Below, piece after piece: positions 39,449 through 49,097 of a DNA stretch of 64,000 nucleotides. The stretch covers positions 248,001-312,000 of the forward strand of contig NZ_PCGR01000001.1 in assembly GCF_002798305.1 (NCBI RefSeq), written 5' to 3'. The DNA is from Chryseomicrobium excrementi (GTDB lineage: Bacteria > Bacillota > Bacilli > Bacillales_A > Planococcaceae). The stretch's first letter is position 1; each line of letters opens with the position of its first letter. Position numbers and translations under genes: made by a program. A model generated the notes under the pieces. That model worked only from the letters and a program-made list of their open reading frames with translations. It did not search any database and had not been told where the DNA came from.

Positions 39449-39958
39449 CTATGCTTTTTTTACGAGTTTCGGATAATACTTCAAAGCTGCAAACACAAAT
39501 CCTAGCGTCAGGGCATAACTGAACCATTGAACATAGGGGGTTTCAGAAAGAAACGGGTAAGCCGCAAGCAATAATAGAAAAGACCATGTATTGGCAAACA
39601 AAGTAGTTCTCCAAAGAAATCGATATTCTGCACGGCGTTTCAGCAGGGGAGCGATGACTAGAGCAATTCCAGATAAAATGCTGATCCGCGCAAAAATTAA
39701 TAAAGTTTGAACAACAAATAATAGAATAAAAGCAAATGGATACAGGAGCCAGCTTATTTCATTGAAATAATCTACTAACCCGTCAAGTTGTTGTGTTGTT
39801 TCACCGATCCCTAAAATGAATTGAGAAAAGGCAAGAAGCGAGAACAACAGGATAAAGAAGAAAATATATTGCATGGTCTTTCCCATAGGTACTAAACGAA
39901 ATGCAGCCAGTTTTTTAGGTGATAGGAGACTGGACTTAAATAGGGTTATCAACGACAT
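39449..39958 (-). CDS. DUF1189-like membrane protein
   Basis: A 169-residue integral membrane protein with about four hydrophobic segments (roughly residues 30-50, 70-100, 105-125 and 130-160). The N-terminal FKSSLLSPKKLAAFR and order of helices resemble the DUF1189 family of Bacillales, related in B. subtilis to maltodextrin-associated YvdJ-type proteins; function unknown. ATG 39958 with AAGGAAG about ten bases upstream; an upstream in-frame ATG (39982) would overlap the -10 of the promoter. Confidence 0.7.
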   Translation of the reverse strand: MSLITLFKSSLLSPKKLAAFRLVPMGKTMQYIFFFILLFSLLAFSQFILGIGETTQQLDGLVDYFNEISWLLYPFAFILLFVVQTLLIFARISILSGIALVIAPLLKRRAEYRFLWRTTLFANTWSFLLLLAAYPFLSETPYVQWFSYALTLGFVFAALKYYPKLVKKA

Positions 39959-39982
39959 GAAACACGCTTCCTTTCGGTTCAT

Positions 39983-40012
39983 ATTGTATCATGTCGAAAT
40001 TTCAAACTCCAA
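39983..40012 (-). promoter_or_regulatory. Promoter of the DUF1189-like gene
   Basis: Minus strand TTGGAG, 18 bp, TACAAT with an extended TGA before the -10. Confidence 0.65.
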
Positions 40013-40116
40013 TTATTAAGAATTTGTAAATTTGGTGTGCTTTCTCTTTACAATACCTTTATACTTTAAGCATAATAGGTGGCGTGTCAAAAAATAGTAT
40101 GGGAGTTGACCTTTAC

Positions 40117-41748
40117 GTGGAATTAAATTGGCAAGAAATGCTGTTCACGTTTTTTGGTGGATTGGGTATTTTCTTATTCTCGATTAAATACATGGGTGAT
40201 GGACTTCAAAAGTCAGCCGGTGACAAGCTTCGAGACATATTAGATCGCTTTACAACAAACCCGTTCATGGGTGTTTTAGTCGGGATCATTGTAACGATTC
40301 TGATTCAATCATCCTCAGGAACTACTGTATTAGTTGTAGGACTTGTGAGTGCCGGATTTATGAATTTACGCCAAGCAATTGGTGTTATCATGGGTGCCAA
40401 TATTGGTACTACAGTAACTGCGTTCATCATTGGATTTGATGTAGGTGAGTATGCGTTACCAATTATGGCTTTAGGGGCATTTGCTATCTTCTTCTTTAAA
40501 AATGCACGTATTCATAACATCGGAGAAGTAGTATTCGGTTTTGGGGGACTTTTCCTAGGACTTGAACTAATGGGAGATGGAATGAAACCACTCCGCGAAG
40601 TACAAGCATTCACAGACTTGACCGTTGAAATGAGTACAAACCCTGTATTAGGAGTTATCGCAGGTACGTTATTTACTGTACTTGTACAAAGCTCGAGTGC
40701 AACTATCGGGATTTTACAACAACTCTATGCTGAAAACCTGGTTACATTAGACGCTGCATTGCCAATCTTGTTTGGTGATAACATCGGAACGACTATTACA
40801 GCAGTTCTTGCATCACTTGGTGCTTCAATCGTTGCGCGTCGTGCAGCAGCCGTGCACGTATTGTTCAACTTAGTCGGAACAGCTATTTTCTTGCTGATTT
40901 TGCCACTATTTGAATCGTATGTGATTTGGATTGCAGGAATTTTAGATTTAGAAACGAAAATGCAGATTGCCTTCGCGCACGGAACATTCAACGTTGCGAA
41001 CACAATTATTCAATTCCCATTGATTGGTTTATGGGCTTATGTGGTTACAAAAGTAATTCCTGGTGAAGAAATGTCTATTGAATACAAACCAAAACATTTA
41101 GATGAGAACTTCATTGAACAATCGCCTTCCATTGCCATCGGGCAAGCGAAAGAAGAAATCCTTCGTATGGGGAATATGAGTGTTCAAGGTCTAGAATTAA
41201 CTTATAAATATCTGAAGGAACGTTCTAAACGTGATGCAGAACTGACTCTTCAAATCGAAGAAGCTTTAAATAACTTAGATAGTAAGATTACGGATTACCT
41301 TGTGAAGATTTCATCTCAGTCCTTGTCTCCACAAGATTCAACACGTCACAATATGTTAATGAATACAGTTCGTGACATTGAGCGAATTGGAGATCACTTC
41401 GAAAACATCATTGAATTGATTCAGTACCAAGAATCTCACAAACTTGTGCTTACTGAAGATGCAATCGAAGACGTGTCCGAAATGTTTGAGTTAACGATTA
41501 ATACTGTTGCGAAAGCAATGACTGCTTTAGATGAAAACTCTGCAGAACTTGCACGTGAAGTCGCTGAACAAGAAAACACAATCGACAAAATGGAACGTAA
41601 ATTCCGTAAAAACCATATTGCTCGTCTAAATGAAGGACAATGTACAGGTCAAGCGGGTGTGATGTTCGTGGACATTCTAAGTAACTTAGAGCGTATCGGG
41701 GATCACTCTGTGAACATTGCAGAAGCCATCTTAGGAAAACGCGTATGA
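40117..41748 (+). CDS. Na/Pi cotransporter family protein
   Basis: Sodium-phosphate symporter (NptA/YqeW type, PF02690) for low-affinity phosphate movement. Two inverted repeats, each with a QSSSGTT/QSSSATI motif (near residues 60 and 190), lie in eight or so membrane helices up to about residue 325. A C-terminal cytoplasmic PhoU-like helical domain follows. I use GTG 40117 (MELNWQEMLF), 11 bases after GGGAG; GTG 40084 or ATG 40099 would add 11 or 6 residues. In B. subtilis yqeW sits between mtaB and rpsU; here it has moved next to DUF456. Confidence 0.9.
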   Translation: MELNWQEMLFTFFGGLGIFLFSIKYMGDGLQKSAGDKLRDILDRFTTNPFMGVLVGIIVTILIQSSSGTTVLVVGLVSAGFMNLRQAIGVIMGANIGTTVTAFIIGFDVGEYALPIMALGAFAIFFFKNARIHNIGEVVFGFGGLFLGLELMGDGMKPLREVQAFTDLTVEMSTNPVLGVIAGTLFTVLVQSSSATIGILQQLYAENLVTLDAALPILFGDNIGTTITAVLASLGASIVARRAAAVHVLFNLVGTAIFLLILPLFESYVIWIAGILDLETKMQIAFAHGTFNVANTIIQFPLIGLWAYVVTKVIPGEEMSIEYKPKHLDENFIEQSPSIAIGQAKEEILRMGNMSVQGLELTYKYLKERSKRDAELTLQIEEALNNLDSKITDYLVKISSQSLSPQDSTRHNMLMNTVRDIERIGDHFENIIELIQYQESHKLVLTEDAIEDVSEMFELTINTVAKAMTALDENSAELAREVAEQENTIDKMERKFRKNHIARLNEGQCTGQAGVMFVDILSNLERIGDHSVNIAEAILGKRV

Positions 41749-42227
41749 TGGAAAGCATCGGTTGGATTTTCATCATTGCGAGCTTTGTCATTGCCTATGT
41801 AGGGCTTGTGTATCCGATTATTCCATCTGTTGTATTTCTAGTGCTTGGCTATATCCTTTATGGTGTATTCTTTTCGTTTGAACAATTAAACGTTTGGTTT
41901 TGGGTCATTCAAATTTTGTTCGTTGTACTAATTTTTGGTGCAGACACACTTTCGAATCTCGCAAGTGTAAAGAAATTTGGAGGAACAAAACCTGGTCTCT
42001 ACGGAAGTACGATCGGTCTGATCATCGGACCGATTATTCTTCCAGGGATTGGTCTATTAGTCGGACCGTTTCTCGGCGCTTTTTTAGCTGAGCTGTTGAT
42101 TTCGAAGAAGAAAGTCAAAGATGCGGTTCGCGCGGGAGTCGGTTCTTTTGTCGGTCTCGTAACCTCCACTGTAGTCAAGGCAATCTTGTTTACAGTCATG
42201 CTCGTCATCTTTGTGTTCTTCATCTAA
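41745..42227 (+). CDS. DUF456-family membrane protein
   Basis: A 160-residue membrane protein with four or five hydrophobic segments and the Gly-rich repeats typical of DUF456 (GLIIGPIILPGIGLLVGP and AVRAGVGSFVGLV), which may form glycine-zipper helices. Function unknown. Its ATG overlaps the stop of the Na/Pi cotransporter (ATGATG / TGA), so the two are coupled. Confidence 0.85.
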   Translation: MMESIGWIFIIASFVIAYVGLVYPIIPSVVFLVLGYILYGVFFSFEQLNVWFWVIQILFVVLIFGADTLSNLASVKKFGGTKPGLYGSTIGLIIGPIILPGIGLLVGPFLGAFLAELLISKKKVKDAVRAGVGSFVGLVTSTVVKAILFTVMLVIFVFFI

Positions 42228-42341
42228 TTTCAGTCAAAAGCCTGAAAAATGAAAAACTGAATAGTTTTTAATTGATTGCCATTGTCTTCTTTGCTAATGT
42301 AAATAGTGGATATACTACTAGTACCTTAGGAGGAATTGACA

Positions 42342-42950
42342 ATGGCTTTTGAATTACCGAAATTACCGTATGAATATGACGCGTTAGAGCCTCATATCGA
42401 CAAAGAGACTATGAACATTCACCACACGAAACATCACAACACGTACATCACAAATGTGAACAACGCTCTTGAAGGACATTCGGATCTTTCTTCTAAATCA
42501 GTTGAAGAATTGATTTCAAACCTTGATGCAGTTCCAGAAGACATTCGCACTGCTGTTCGTAACAACGGCGGCGGTCACGCGAACCACTCACTATTCTGGG
42601 AAATCCTATCACCAAATGGTGGCGGACAACCAACAGGTGCATTAGCAGAAGCTATCGACAGCAAGTTCGGAAGCTTTGACGCATTCAAAGAAGAATTCGC
42701 GAAAGCAGCTACAACTCGTTTTGGATCTGGTTGGGCTTGGTTATCAGTTGCAAACGGTGAATTAGAAGTTTCTTCTACACCAAACCAAGACTCTCCATTG
42801 ATGGAAGGAAAAACACCACTTCTAGGCTTAGACGTTTGGGAGCATGCTTATTACTTAAACTATCAAAACCGTCGTCCAGACTACATTTCATCATTCTGGA
42901 ATGTTGTCAACTGGGACGAAGTTTCAAAACGCTACGAAGCAGCAAAATAA
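42342..42950 (+). CDS. sodA: Superoxide dismutase [Mn]
   Basis: Cytosolic manganese superoxide dismutase. Metal ligands are in [10 protein letters not shown] (first His about residue 27), HANHSLFW, and the DVWEHAYYL motif near residue 162. Gly and Gln residues around NGGGHANH are as expected for Mn/Fe SOD. The ATG at 42342 has TTAGGAGGA seven bases upstream and gives 202 residues, as in B. subtilis. A TATACT (42311-42316) with a weak -35 is the likely promoter. Single-gene unit. Confidence 0.97.
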   Translation: MAFELPKLPYEYDALEPHIDKETMNIHHTKHHNTYITNVNNALEGHSDLSSKSVEELISNLDAVPEDIRTAVRNNGGGHANHSLFWEILSPNGGGQPTGALAEAIDSKFGSFDAFKEEFAKAATTRFGSGWAWLSVANGELEVSSTPNQDSPLMEGKTPLLGLDVWEHAYYLNYQNRRPDYISSFWNVVNWDEVSKRYEAAK

Positions 42951-42958
42951 GAAGTACT

Positions 42959-42994
42959 GACTCTCCTCTGACCTTGGTCAAGGAGAGTTTTTTT
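42959..42994 (+). terminator. Terminator after sodA
   Basis: ACTCTCCT / AGGAGAGT outer stem with an inner TGACC/GGTCA stem, then a run of seven Ts. Confidence 0.88.
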
Positions 42995-43037
42995 GTCAAA
43001 TTGTCTAGGTGTTGCAACATTTTCTTATGAAAAGACG

Positions 43038-43046
43038 TGTTATACT
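43038..43046 (+). promoter_or_regulatory. Extended -10 promoter of the PBP gene
   Basis: TGT-TATACT 19 bp before the ATG. A TTGCAA further up is 23 bp away, too far for a standard -35. Confidence 0.5.
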
Positions 43047-43065
43047 TGTAAGCGAGGTGCACGCA

Positions 43066-45288
43066 ATGAAAAAAACAAAATCCCAAACAACACGAACATC
43101 CAAGTCCAAACAACGCGCACATTTGATTTTTCGGATGAATGTGCTTTTCTTGACGATCTTCTTGTTATTTACTGCTTTAATTTTTCGTCTAGGCTATTTA
43201 CAGATCGTTAAAGGGGAAGACTATACACGAATTCTTGCTCGCACAGAAGAAGTGCCGGTGAATACAAGTGTTCCACGAGGTCGAATTTTCGACAGCCAAG
43301 GCCGCATCTTAGTAGACAATCAAGCAGAACGTGCAATTACGTATACAAAAATGCAAACGACCACTGGAGATGAGATGTGGGGAATTGCGGAGAAGCTTGC
43401 TGCTCTGATTGAAAAAGATGCTGATGCCATTACAAAGAGTGACCTACAAGATTATTGGTTACGCAAAAATAAAGACAACATGTATAAATATGTCGATCAA
43501 GCAGAACAAGACGCTATTGAAGAGAATGAAGAACTCGATAATGTTGAGAAATCTAGAGAAATGAATCGTCTGATACGAGACAGCATTCCGGAGCAGGAAT
43601 TAGATGCTTTCACAGAAGAAGAACTTGAGAAAATCGCGATTTACCGTGAGATGGTATCTGGATATGCATTATCTCCTCAAATCATTAAAGGAGAGAATGT
43701 ATCCGCTGAGGAATTTGCACGCGTTTCAGAGCGTCTAAATGAATTGCAAGGTGTCAATACGACAACAGACTGGCGCCGTGTAAGAAATTCAAATCTTGCT
43801 ATTCTTGGAACCACTACTTTACCAAAGGAAGGAATTCCAAAATCAGAATTAAACCACTACCTAGCTCGTGACTATTCTCGGAACGACCGTGTTGGTAGAA
43901 GCTATGTGGAACAGTATTATGAAGAAGTGCTACAAGGTCAAAAATCTGTAGTGAAAAATATTACTGACGGAAAAGGCCGTGTTATCGATACACAACCGGT
44001 CTATGAAGGGGATCCAGGAAAAGATTTAGTATTATCTATAGATACGGAAGTTCAAGCTCGACTTGAAGAGATTGTCACAGCTAGACTCCTTGAAGCAAAG
44101 CGTAATCCTGGAACACGTCATTTAGACCGTATGTTTTTCACAATGATGGATCCGAACACTGGTGAAATCATTGCTATGGTCGGCAAAATTTTGCGACGTG
44201 ACCCGGAAACGAGCGAATTTGCTCGTGATCCAGAAACAGGTGGATACATAGTGGATGACTATGCATTTGGAACATTCACTACAGCTTATGAGGCGGGTTC
44301 GACAATTAAAGGGGGAACCGTTCTAACTGGATATCGGGAGAATGCACTCAGCATCGGGGAAACGAAAATTGATGAACCGATTTATATTGCAAATGATGAT
44401 CCTAAAAGCTCCGTTTTTAATAGGTCAGGAAGAATTCCGGTATCTGATTTGACGGCACTTGAGCGCTCATCCAACGTCTATATGTATAAAATCGCATTTA
44501 CCCTCGCAGGAGAGACGTATCGACCTCGAGAGTCTGTTGACTTCAATTTCGATGCTTTTGACAAATTGCGAAACGGGTATGCGCAACTGGGCCTTGGAGT
44601 CCCAACGGGTATAGACCTGCCTGGTGAAGTGGCCGGATATAGTGATTCTAGTAAAGATGAAGCGTTTAACCTCCTCGATTTAACTATCGGGCAGTATGAT
44701 ACGTATACGCCTTTACAATTGACTCAGTACATTGCGACGATTGCAAACGGGGGCAAGCGGATCCAACCTCATGTCGTCAAAGAAATTCGAAAAGCCTCTG
44801 AAAACGGTGAAGAGATGGGTGCTTTAGAGGCGGAGATTCAACCTAAAGTCTTAAATATTGTGGAAAACACACAAGCAGAAATAGAGCAAGTCCGCAGAGG
44901 AATGCGCCGAGTCTATCAAGGGGATCAAGGGACAGCTCGTGGAGCTTTTGCTGATTTTAAGTATGACGGTGCTGGGAAAACAGGTACAGCAGAAACATCT
45001 GCTTATGATCCTGTTGAGAAAAAACTGTATGACACGGTTACACTTTCTCACGTAGGATTCGCGCCATATGACAACCCTCAGATAGCGTATTCGACCATGA
45101 TTCCTTGGGCGTCACTAGAAAGCGTCTATAAAACAAACTCTTCAACGCCGCTTACACGTGAACTTGTCGATGCCTATTTCGAAATTATGGAAAAACGAAA
45201 TTCCAAGCAAAAAGAAGAGTCCTTACATCCAAAAATCATTCCTTCCATTTCAGACGATTCTATAGATGAAGAGGAAGAAACCGAATGA
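43066..45288 (+). CDS. pbpA: Class B penicillin-binding protein (PbpA/PBP2-like transpeptidase)
   Basis: Peptidoglycan D,D-transpeptidase; by position (between sodA and pstS) and type it matches B. subtilis PbpA (PBP2a), involved in side-wall elongation. A short basic cytoplasmic tail, one membrane anchor (about residues 26-46), the PBP dimerisation domain with VPRGRIFD, then the transpeptidase with AGSTIK (nucleophile Ser near 411), SSN near 467 and KTGT near 637. ATG 43066 has GAGGTG six bases upstream; longer frames cross the promoter. Length 740. Confidence 0.93.
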   Translation: MKKTKSQTTRTSKSKQRAHLIFRMNVLFLTIFLLFTALIFRLGYLQIVKGEDYTRILARTEEVPVNTSVPRGRIFDSQGRILVDNQAERAITYTKMQTTTGDEMWGIAEKLAALIEKDADAITKSDLQDYWLRKNKDNMYKYVDQAEQDAIEENEELDNVEKSREMNRLIRDSIPEQELDAFTEEELEKIAIYREMVSGYALSPQIIKGENVSAEEFARVSERLNELQGVNTTTDWRRVRNSNLAILGTTTLPKEGIPKSELNHYLARDYSRNDRVGRSYVEQYYEEVLQGQKSVVKNITDGKGRVIDTQPVYEGDPGKDLVLSIDTEVQARLEEIVTARLLEAKRNPGTRHLDRMFFTMMDPNTGEIIAMVGKILRRDPETSEFARDPETGGYIVDDYAFGTFTTAYEAGSTIKGGTVLTGYRENALSIGETKIDEPIYIANDDPKSSVFNRSGRIPVSDLTALERSSNVYMYKIAFTLAGETYRPRESVDFNFDAFDKLRNGYAQLGLGVPTGIDLPGEVAGYSDSSKDEAFNLLDLTIGQYDTYTPLQLTQYIATIANGGKRIQPHVVKEIRKASENGEEMGALEAEIQPKVLNIVENTQAEIEQVRRGMRRVYQGDQGTARGAFADFKYDGAGKTGTAETSAYDPVEKKLYDTVTLSHVGFAPYDNPQIAYSTMIPWASLESVYKTNSSTPLTRELVDAYFEIMEKRNSKQKEESLHPKIIPSISDDSIDEEEETE

Positions 45289-45295
45289 CAAATCT

Positions 45296-45324
45296 AAATC
45301 CAACCAGCGATGGTTGGATTTTTT
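45296..45324 (+). terminator. Terminator after pbpA
   Basis: Perfect 11-bp stem AAATCCAACCA / TGGTTGGATTT with GCGA loop and T-run. Confidence 0.9.
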
Positions 45325-45327
45325 GTG

Positions 45328-45366
45328 TTTACAATCTCTTAACATCTCCTTCATTTGTTCTCAACA
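45328..45366 (+). promoter_or_regulatory. Pho box (PhoP-binding repeats) upstream of pstS
   Basis: Four hexamers at exact 11-bp spacing: TTTACA, TTAACA, TTCATT, TCAACA, matching the PhoP direct-repeat consensus TT(A/C/T)ACA-N5. They lie 60-100 bp before pstS, with a candidate -10 TACTAG at 45382, the geometry of PhoP-activated promoters. Confidence 0.85.
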
Positions 45367-45425
45367 ATGTGTTGGTAAAGTTACTAGTGTAAGAACAAAA
45401 CAGAAAATGTAGGGGGACTTACCTG

Positions 45426-46370
45426 ATGAAGAACTGGAAGTACTTTATGGGAACGGCAATGTTAGGATCTGCACTTATCTTAGGAGCGTGTGGGGAAGAG
45501 TCAGCACAAAGTGAAGGAACGTCCAATACAGAAGGTGGCGAAGCAGTAGAAGGTTCAGTAGCTGGAGATGGTTCATCGACAGTAGCACCAATCTTAGAAG
45601 CATTAGTTGAAGAGTACTCTGCACAAAGTGATGTACAAGTAACTGTAGGTGTATCAGGAACCGGTGGAGGCTTTGAAAAATTCATCGCGGGTACAACTGA
45701 TTTCTCAAATGCATCTCGACCGATTAAAGATGAAGAAGCTGCTCAACTTGAAGAAGCAGGAATTGACTATACAGAATTTTTACTAGCGTATGACGGTCTT
45801 ACAGTAGTAGTGAACCCTGAAAACGACTGGGCGACTGACCTGACTGTTGAAGATTTAAAGAAAATTTGGGTTGAAGATGGCACGACTAAAAAATGGTCGG
45901 ACATCAATCCAGAATGGCCAGATGAAGAAATCGTATTCTACTCACCAGGTACGGATTCTGGTACGTTCGATTACTTCAATGAAGTGATCCTAGAGGAAGC
46001 AGATATGGTTTCTGCTGCGACACTATCTGAAGATGACAACGTTCTTGTACAAGGTGTACAAGGGGACAAAAATGCTATCGGGTTCTTCGGTTATGCTTAC
46101 TACCTAGCTAACCAAGATACAATCAAAGCAGTTAGCATTGAAGGCGTAGAGCCAAATAACGAAACAATTGAATCAGGTGACTATTCACCACTATCTCGCC
46201 CACTATACACATATGTCAAAAACTCTGCGGTTGCAGAAAATCCAGCTGTGTATGACTTCATGAAGTATGTGATTGAAAATGCGGGTGCTATGGCAGAGGC
46301 TGTAGGATATGTGACAGCTCCTCAAGAAGAGTACGACGCTGATATGGAAGCATTAGAAGGCTTAAAATAA
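45426..46370 (+). CDS. pstS: Phosphate ABC transporter substrate-binding lipoprotein PstS
   Basis: Extracellular phosphate-binding lipoprotein. Signal peptide II with lipobox LGAC; C22 would be lipidated. An acidic/Ser-rich linker is followed by the PBP-like domain with GDGSSTVAPI, GTGGGFEKF and SPGTDSGTFD, whose Ser/Thr/Asp side chains bind phosphate. Length 314. GGGGGA is about eight bases before the ATG. First and probably most expressed gene of the Pho-controlled operon, since an attenuator-like hairpin follows. Confidence 0.96.
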   Translation: MKNWKYFMGTAMLGSALILGACGEESAQSEGTSNTEGGEAVEGSVAGDGSSTVAPILEALVEEYSAQSDVQVTVGVSGTGGGFEKFIAGTTDFSNASRPIKDEEAAQLEEAGIDYTEFLLAYDGLTVVVNPENDWATDLTVEDLKKIWVEDGTTKKWSDINPEWPDEEIVFYSPGTDSGTFDYFNEVILEEADMVSAATLSEDDNVLVQGVQGDKNAIGFFGYAYYLANQDTIKAVSIEGVEPNNETIESGDYSPLSRPLYTYVKNSAVAENPAVYDFMKYVIENAGAMAEAVGYVTAPQEEYDADMEALEGLK

Positions 46371-46396
46371 TTTCAACTTCAATACGTGAAGATGAG

Positions 46397-46418
46397 GAGT
46401 AGCAGAGGCTACTCTTTT
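46397..46418 (+). terminator. Partial terminator between pstS and pstC
   Basis: Seven-pair stem GAGTAGC-AGAG-GCTACTC plus TTTT. Weak enough to allow read-through, which would give more pstS than pstCAB mRNA. Confidence 0.65.
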
Positions 46419-46449
46419 CTTCCGTCCGGTAAGGAAAAGGGGGATCATG

Positions 46450-47385
46450 ATGGCACAAGTTCGTCCATCTGTTCAAGAGCTAATAGCTCAAAAAAGTTCG
46501 AAAGGCCGTAAAAAGGCCATTGAAAAAGCAATACCCATTATCTTATTTATGATTGCAGCCATATCCGTATTAACTACTATTGGAATTGTGGTTACATTGA
46601 TTTTTGAAACAGCAACATTTTTTACTCAAGTACCGTTCTTCTCCTTCTTATTTGGGACTGAATGGTTGCCATTCTCAAACACTGAGGCACGCTTTGGAAT
46701 TCTACCATTGATTGTTGGAACACTTAAAGTCACTTTAATTGCAGTTATCGTGGCTGTACCGCTTGGATTAGCTTCGGCAATCTACCTAAGTGAGTATGCA
46801 AGTGACACAGCTCGCCGCATTATCAAGCCTATTTTAGAAGTGCTTGCTGGCGTACCAACCATTGTTTATGGGTTTTTTGCTTTGACGTTTGTAACACCAG
46901 TACTGCAGCAATTCATCCCGGAGCTAAAGATTTTCAATGCAATCAGCCCCGGTATTGTTGTAGGGATCATGATTATTCCAATGATTGCTTCATTATCTGA
47001 AGATGCAATGAGTGCTGTACCGAACTCGATTCGTGAAGGTGCCCTAGGAATGGGTTCAACAAAACTTGAGGTTGCATTAAAGATTGTTTTACCAGCTGCA
47101 TTATCTGGTATTTTAGCTTCAATTGTGCTTGCGATGTCTCGTGCAATCGGAGAGACCATGATCGTTTCTCTAGCAGCTGGGTCAACACCACGGTTTGATG
47201 CAAACTTTACAGATAGTATCCAGACGATGACGGCTTACATTGTACAAGTATCAACTGGTGATGCTGGATACGGTACACCAATTTATTATTCGATTTATGC
47301 AGTTGGATTTACGTTGTTCTTGTTCACGTTGGTCATGAACCTCCTCGCTCAGCGTATTTCAAAACGATTCAGAGAGGAGTATTAA
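46450..47385 (+). CDS. pstC: Phosphate ABC transporter permease PstC
   Basis: Inner-membrane permease of the high-affinity phosphate importer. A cytoplasmic N-terminus is followed by six predicted helices, with the ABC-permease EAA loop (EGALGMGSTKLEVALKIVLP) near residue 200. Length 311. ATG 46450 with AGGGGG six bases upstream; the ATG one codon earlier is closer than usual. Pairs with PstA. Confidence 0.95.
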   Translation: MAQVRPSVQELIAQKSSKGRKKAIEKAIPIILFMIAAISVLTTIGIVVTLIFETATFFTQVPFFSFLFGTEWLPFSNTEARFGILPLIVGTLKVTLIAVIVAVPLGLASAIYLSEYASDTARRIIKPILEVLAGVPTIVYGFFALTFVTPVLQQFIPELKIFNAISPGIVVGIMIIPMIASLSEDAMSAVPNSIREGALGMGSTKLEVALKIVLPAALSGILASIVLAMSRAIGETMIVSLAAGSTPRFDANFTDSIQTMTAYIVQVSTGDAGYGTPIYYSIYAVGFTLFLFTLVMNLLAQRISKRFREEY

Positions 47386-47386
47386 T

Positions 47387-48265
47387 ATGCGCTATATTGA
47401 AGAACAAAGTGTCATGAAGAAAATGAACTCGAGAAAAATTTTAAACTCCGTCTTTAAAGGAATTTTCTTTGTGGCTACATTGATTGCATTGCTTACTCTT
47501 GCTGTCTTGTTTTATCGCATCTTGTCTCAAGGGCTAGGGTATTTGACCTCGGACTTCTTTACAAACTTTGCTTCCCGCTTTCCAGAAAAAGCAGGAATAA
47601 AAGCAGCTTTAATAGGGTCTCTTTGGTTAATGGCGGTAGTTGCCCCGGTTTCCATGATTCTTGGCGTCGGAAGTGCCATTTACCTTGAAGAATACGCAAA
47701 GAAAAATCGAGTGAATGACTTTATCCGAGTCAATATCTCTAATCTTGCAGGTGTTCCGTCTGTTGTATTCGGACTTTTAGGCCTAACGATATTCGTCCGT
47801 GCGCTTGCTCTTGGGAACAGTATCTTAGCTGCAGGATTCACGATGAGTCTGCTTATTCTTCCGGTCATCATCGTGGCTTCACAAGAAGCGATTCGTGCAG
47901 TGCCAAGTGAAGTAAGACAAGCGTCATACGGAATGGGAGCAACTAAATGGCAGACCATTTTGCGAGTGGTATTGCCGAGTGCAATTCCAGGGATTTTAAC
48001 AGGTTCTATTTTGGCTTTGTCTCGTGCTATTGGAGAAACGGCGCCGCTAGTAGTGATTGGAGTTCCTGTTATTATTCAATTCTTACCTGCAGATGTAATG
48101 GATACATTTACGGCACTTCCGATGCAGATCTATGATTGGGCAAAACGTCCACAAGCAGATTTCCAAAATGTTGCCTCCGCAGGAATCATAGTTTTAATGG
48201 CCGTTCTTTTGTTAATGAATTCAGTCGCGGTACTCATTCGAAATAAATTCCAGAAGCGCTATTAA
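47387..48265 (+). CDS. pstA: Phosphate ABC transporter permease PstA
   Basis: Second permease subunit, six predicted helices, EAA loop ([21 protein letters not shown], partly) near residue 180. Length 292. Begins one base after the pstC stop, with AGAGGAG upstream within pstC. Forms the membrane channel with PstC; PstB provides ATP hydrolysis. Confidence 0.95.
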   Translation: MRYIEEQSVMKKMNSRKILNSVFKGIFFVATLIALLTLAVLFYRILSQGLGYLTSDFFTNFASRFPEKAGIKAALIGSLWLMAVVAPVSMILGVGSAIYLEEYAKKNRVNDFIRVNISNLAGVPSVVFGLLGLTIFVRALALGNSILAAGFTMSLLILPVIIVASQEAIRAVPSEVRQASYGMGATKWQTILRVVLPSAIPGILTGSILALSRAIGETAPLVVIGVPVIIQFLPADVMDTFTALPMQIYDWAKRPQADFQNVASAGIIVLMAVLLLMNSVAVLIRNKFQKRY

Positions 48266-48290
48266 GCGCCTTGGAAAAGGGGAGACTTAC

Positions 48291-49085
48291 ATGCTACAAC
48301 AAGCAGAAACAAACGTTCAACCAAAATCATCATCTATAGTTTACGATACAAAAGGGTTAAATCTGTGGTACGGATCAAACCATGCATTAAAAAATATCGA
48401 TCTTCCAATTTACGAAAACGAAGTGACAGCTATCATTGGTCCTTCAGGCTGTGGGAAATCTACGTATATTAAAACATTGAACCGAATGGTGGAGTTGACA
48501 CCGGGCGTAAAAACGTCAGGTGAAATTGCTTACCGTGGACGAAATATTTTTGAAAAAGATTACTCTGTTGAAGAACTTCGTACAAAAGTAGGAATGGTAT
48601 TCCAAAAACCAAACCCTTTCCCGAAATCAATCTATGACAACATTGCTTACGGGCCACGCATCCACGGAATCAAAAACAAAAAGATCTTGGATGAAATCGT
48701 TGAGAAAAGTTTACGAGGCGCTGCCATTTGGGACGAGGTCAAAGACCGTCTTACTACAAATGCGTATAGCCTTTCTGGTGGTCAGCAACAACGTATTTGT
48801 ATTGCACGTGCTCTTGCTATCGAGCCGGATGTGATTTTAATGGATGAGCCTACATCTGCGCTGGATCCAATCAGTACATTAAAAGTGGAAGAGCTGGTTC
48901 AGGAGTTAAAGAAAGATTACTCGATCATCATCGTAACGCATAACATGCAACAGGCTGGACGTATTTCAGATAAGACGGCATTCTTCTTGAATGGAGAGGT
49001 AGTTGAGTATGACGAGACAAATGTCATCTTCTCGAATCCATCTGATCAGCGTACAGAAGATTATATTTCAGGAAGATTCGGTTAA
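48291..49085 (+). CDS. pstB: Phosphate ABC transporter ATP-binding protein PstB
   Basis: ATPase of the phosphate importer. Walker [10 protein letters not shown] near residue 51, signature LSGGQQQR, Walker [13 protein letters not shown], switch His in VTHNMQQA. Length 264. AAGGGGAGA precedes the ATG. Only one pstB is present, unlike B. subtilis, which has pstBA and pstBB. Confidence 0.96.
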   Translation: MLQQAETNVQPKSSSIVYDTKGLNLWYGSNHALKNIDLPIYENEVTAIIGPSGCGKSTYIKTLNRMVELTPGVKTSGEIAYRGRNIFEKDYSVEELRTKVGMVFQKPNPFPKSIYDNIAYGPRIHGIKNKKILDEIVEKSLRGAAIWDEVKDRLTTNAYSLSGGQQQRICIARALAIEPDVILMDEPTSALDPISTLKVEELVQELKKDYSIIIVTHNMQQAGRISDKTAFFLNGEVVEYDETNVIFSNPSDQRTEDYISGRFG

Positions 49086-49097
49086 GGGGGATTTATA

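Noticed and set aside
42228-42260. Possible terminator after the DUF456 gene (TTTCAG / CTGAAA)
   Set aside because: Only six pairs and no T-run.
43009-43065. N-terminal extension of the PBP gene
   Set aside because: The added codons cover the predicted promoter and have no ribosome site; the ATG at 43066 has one.
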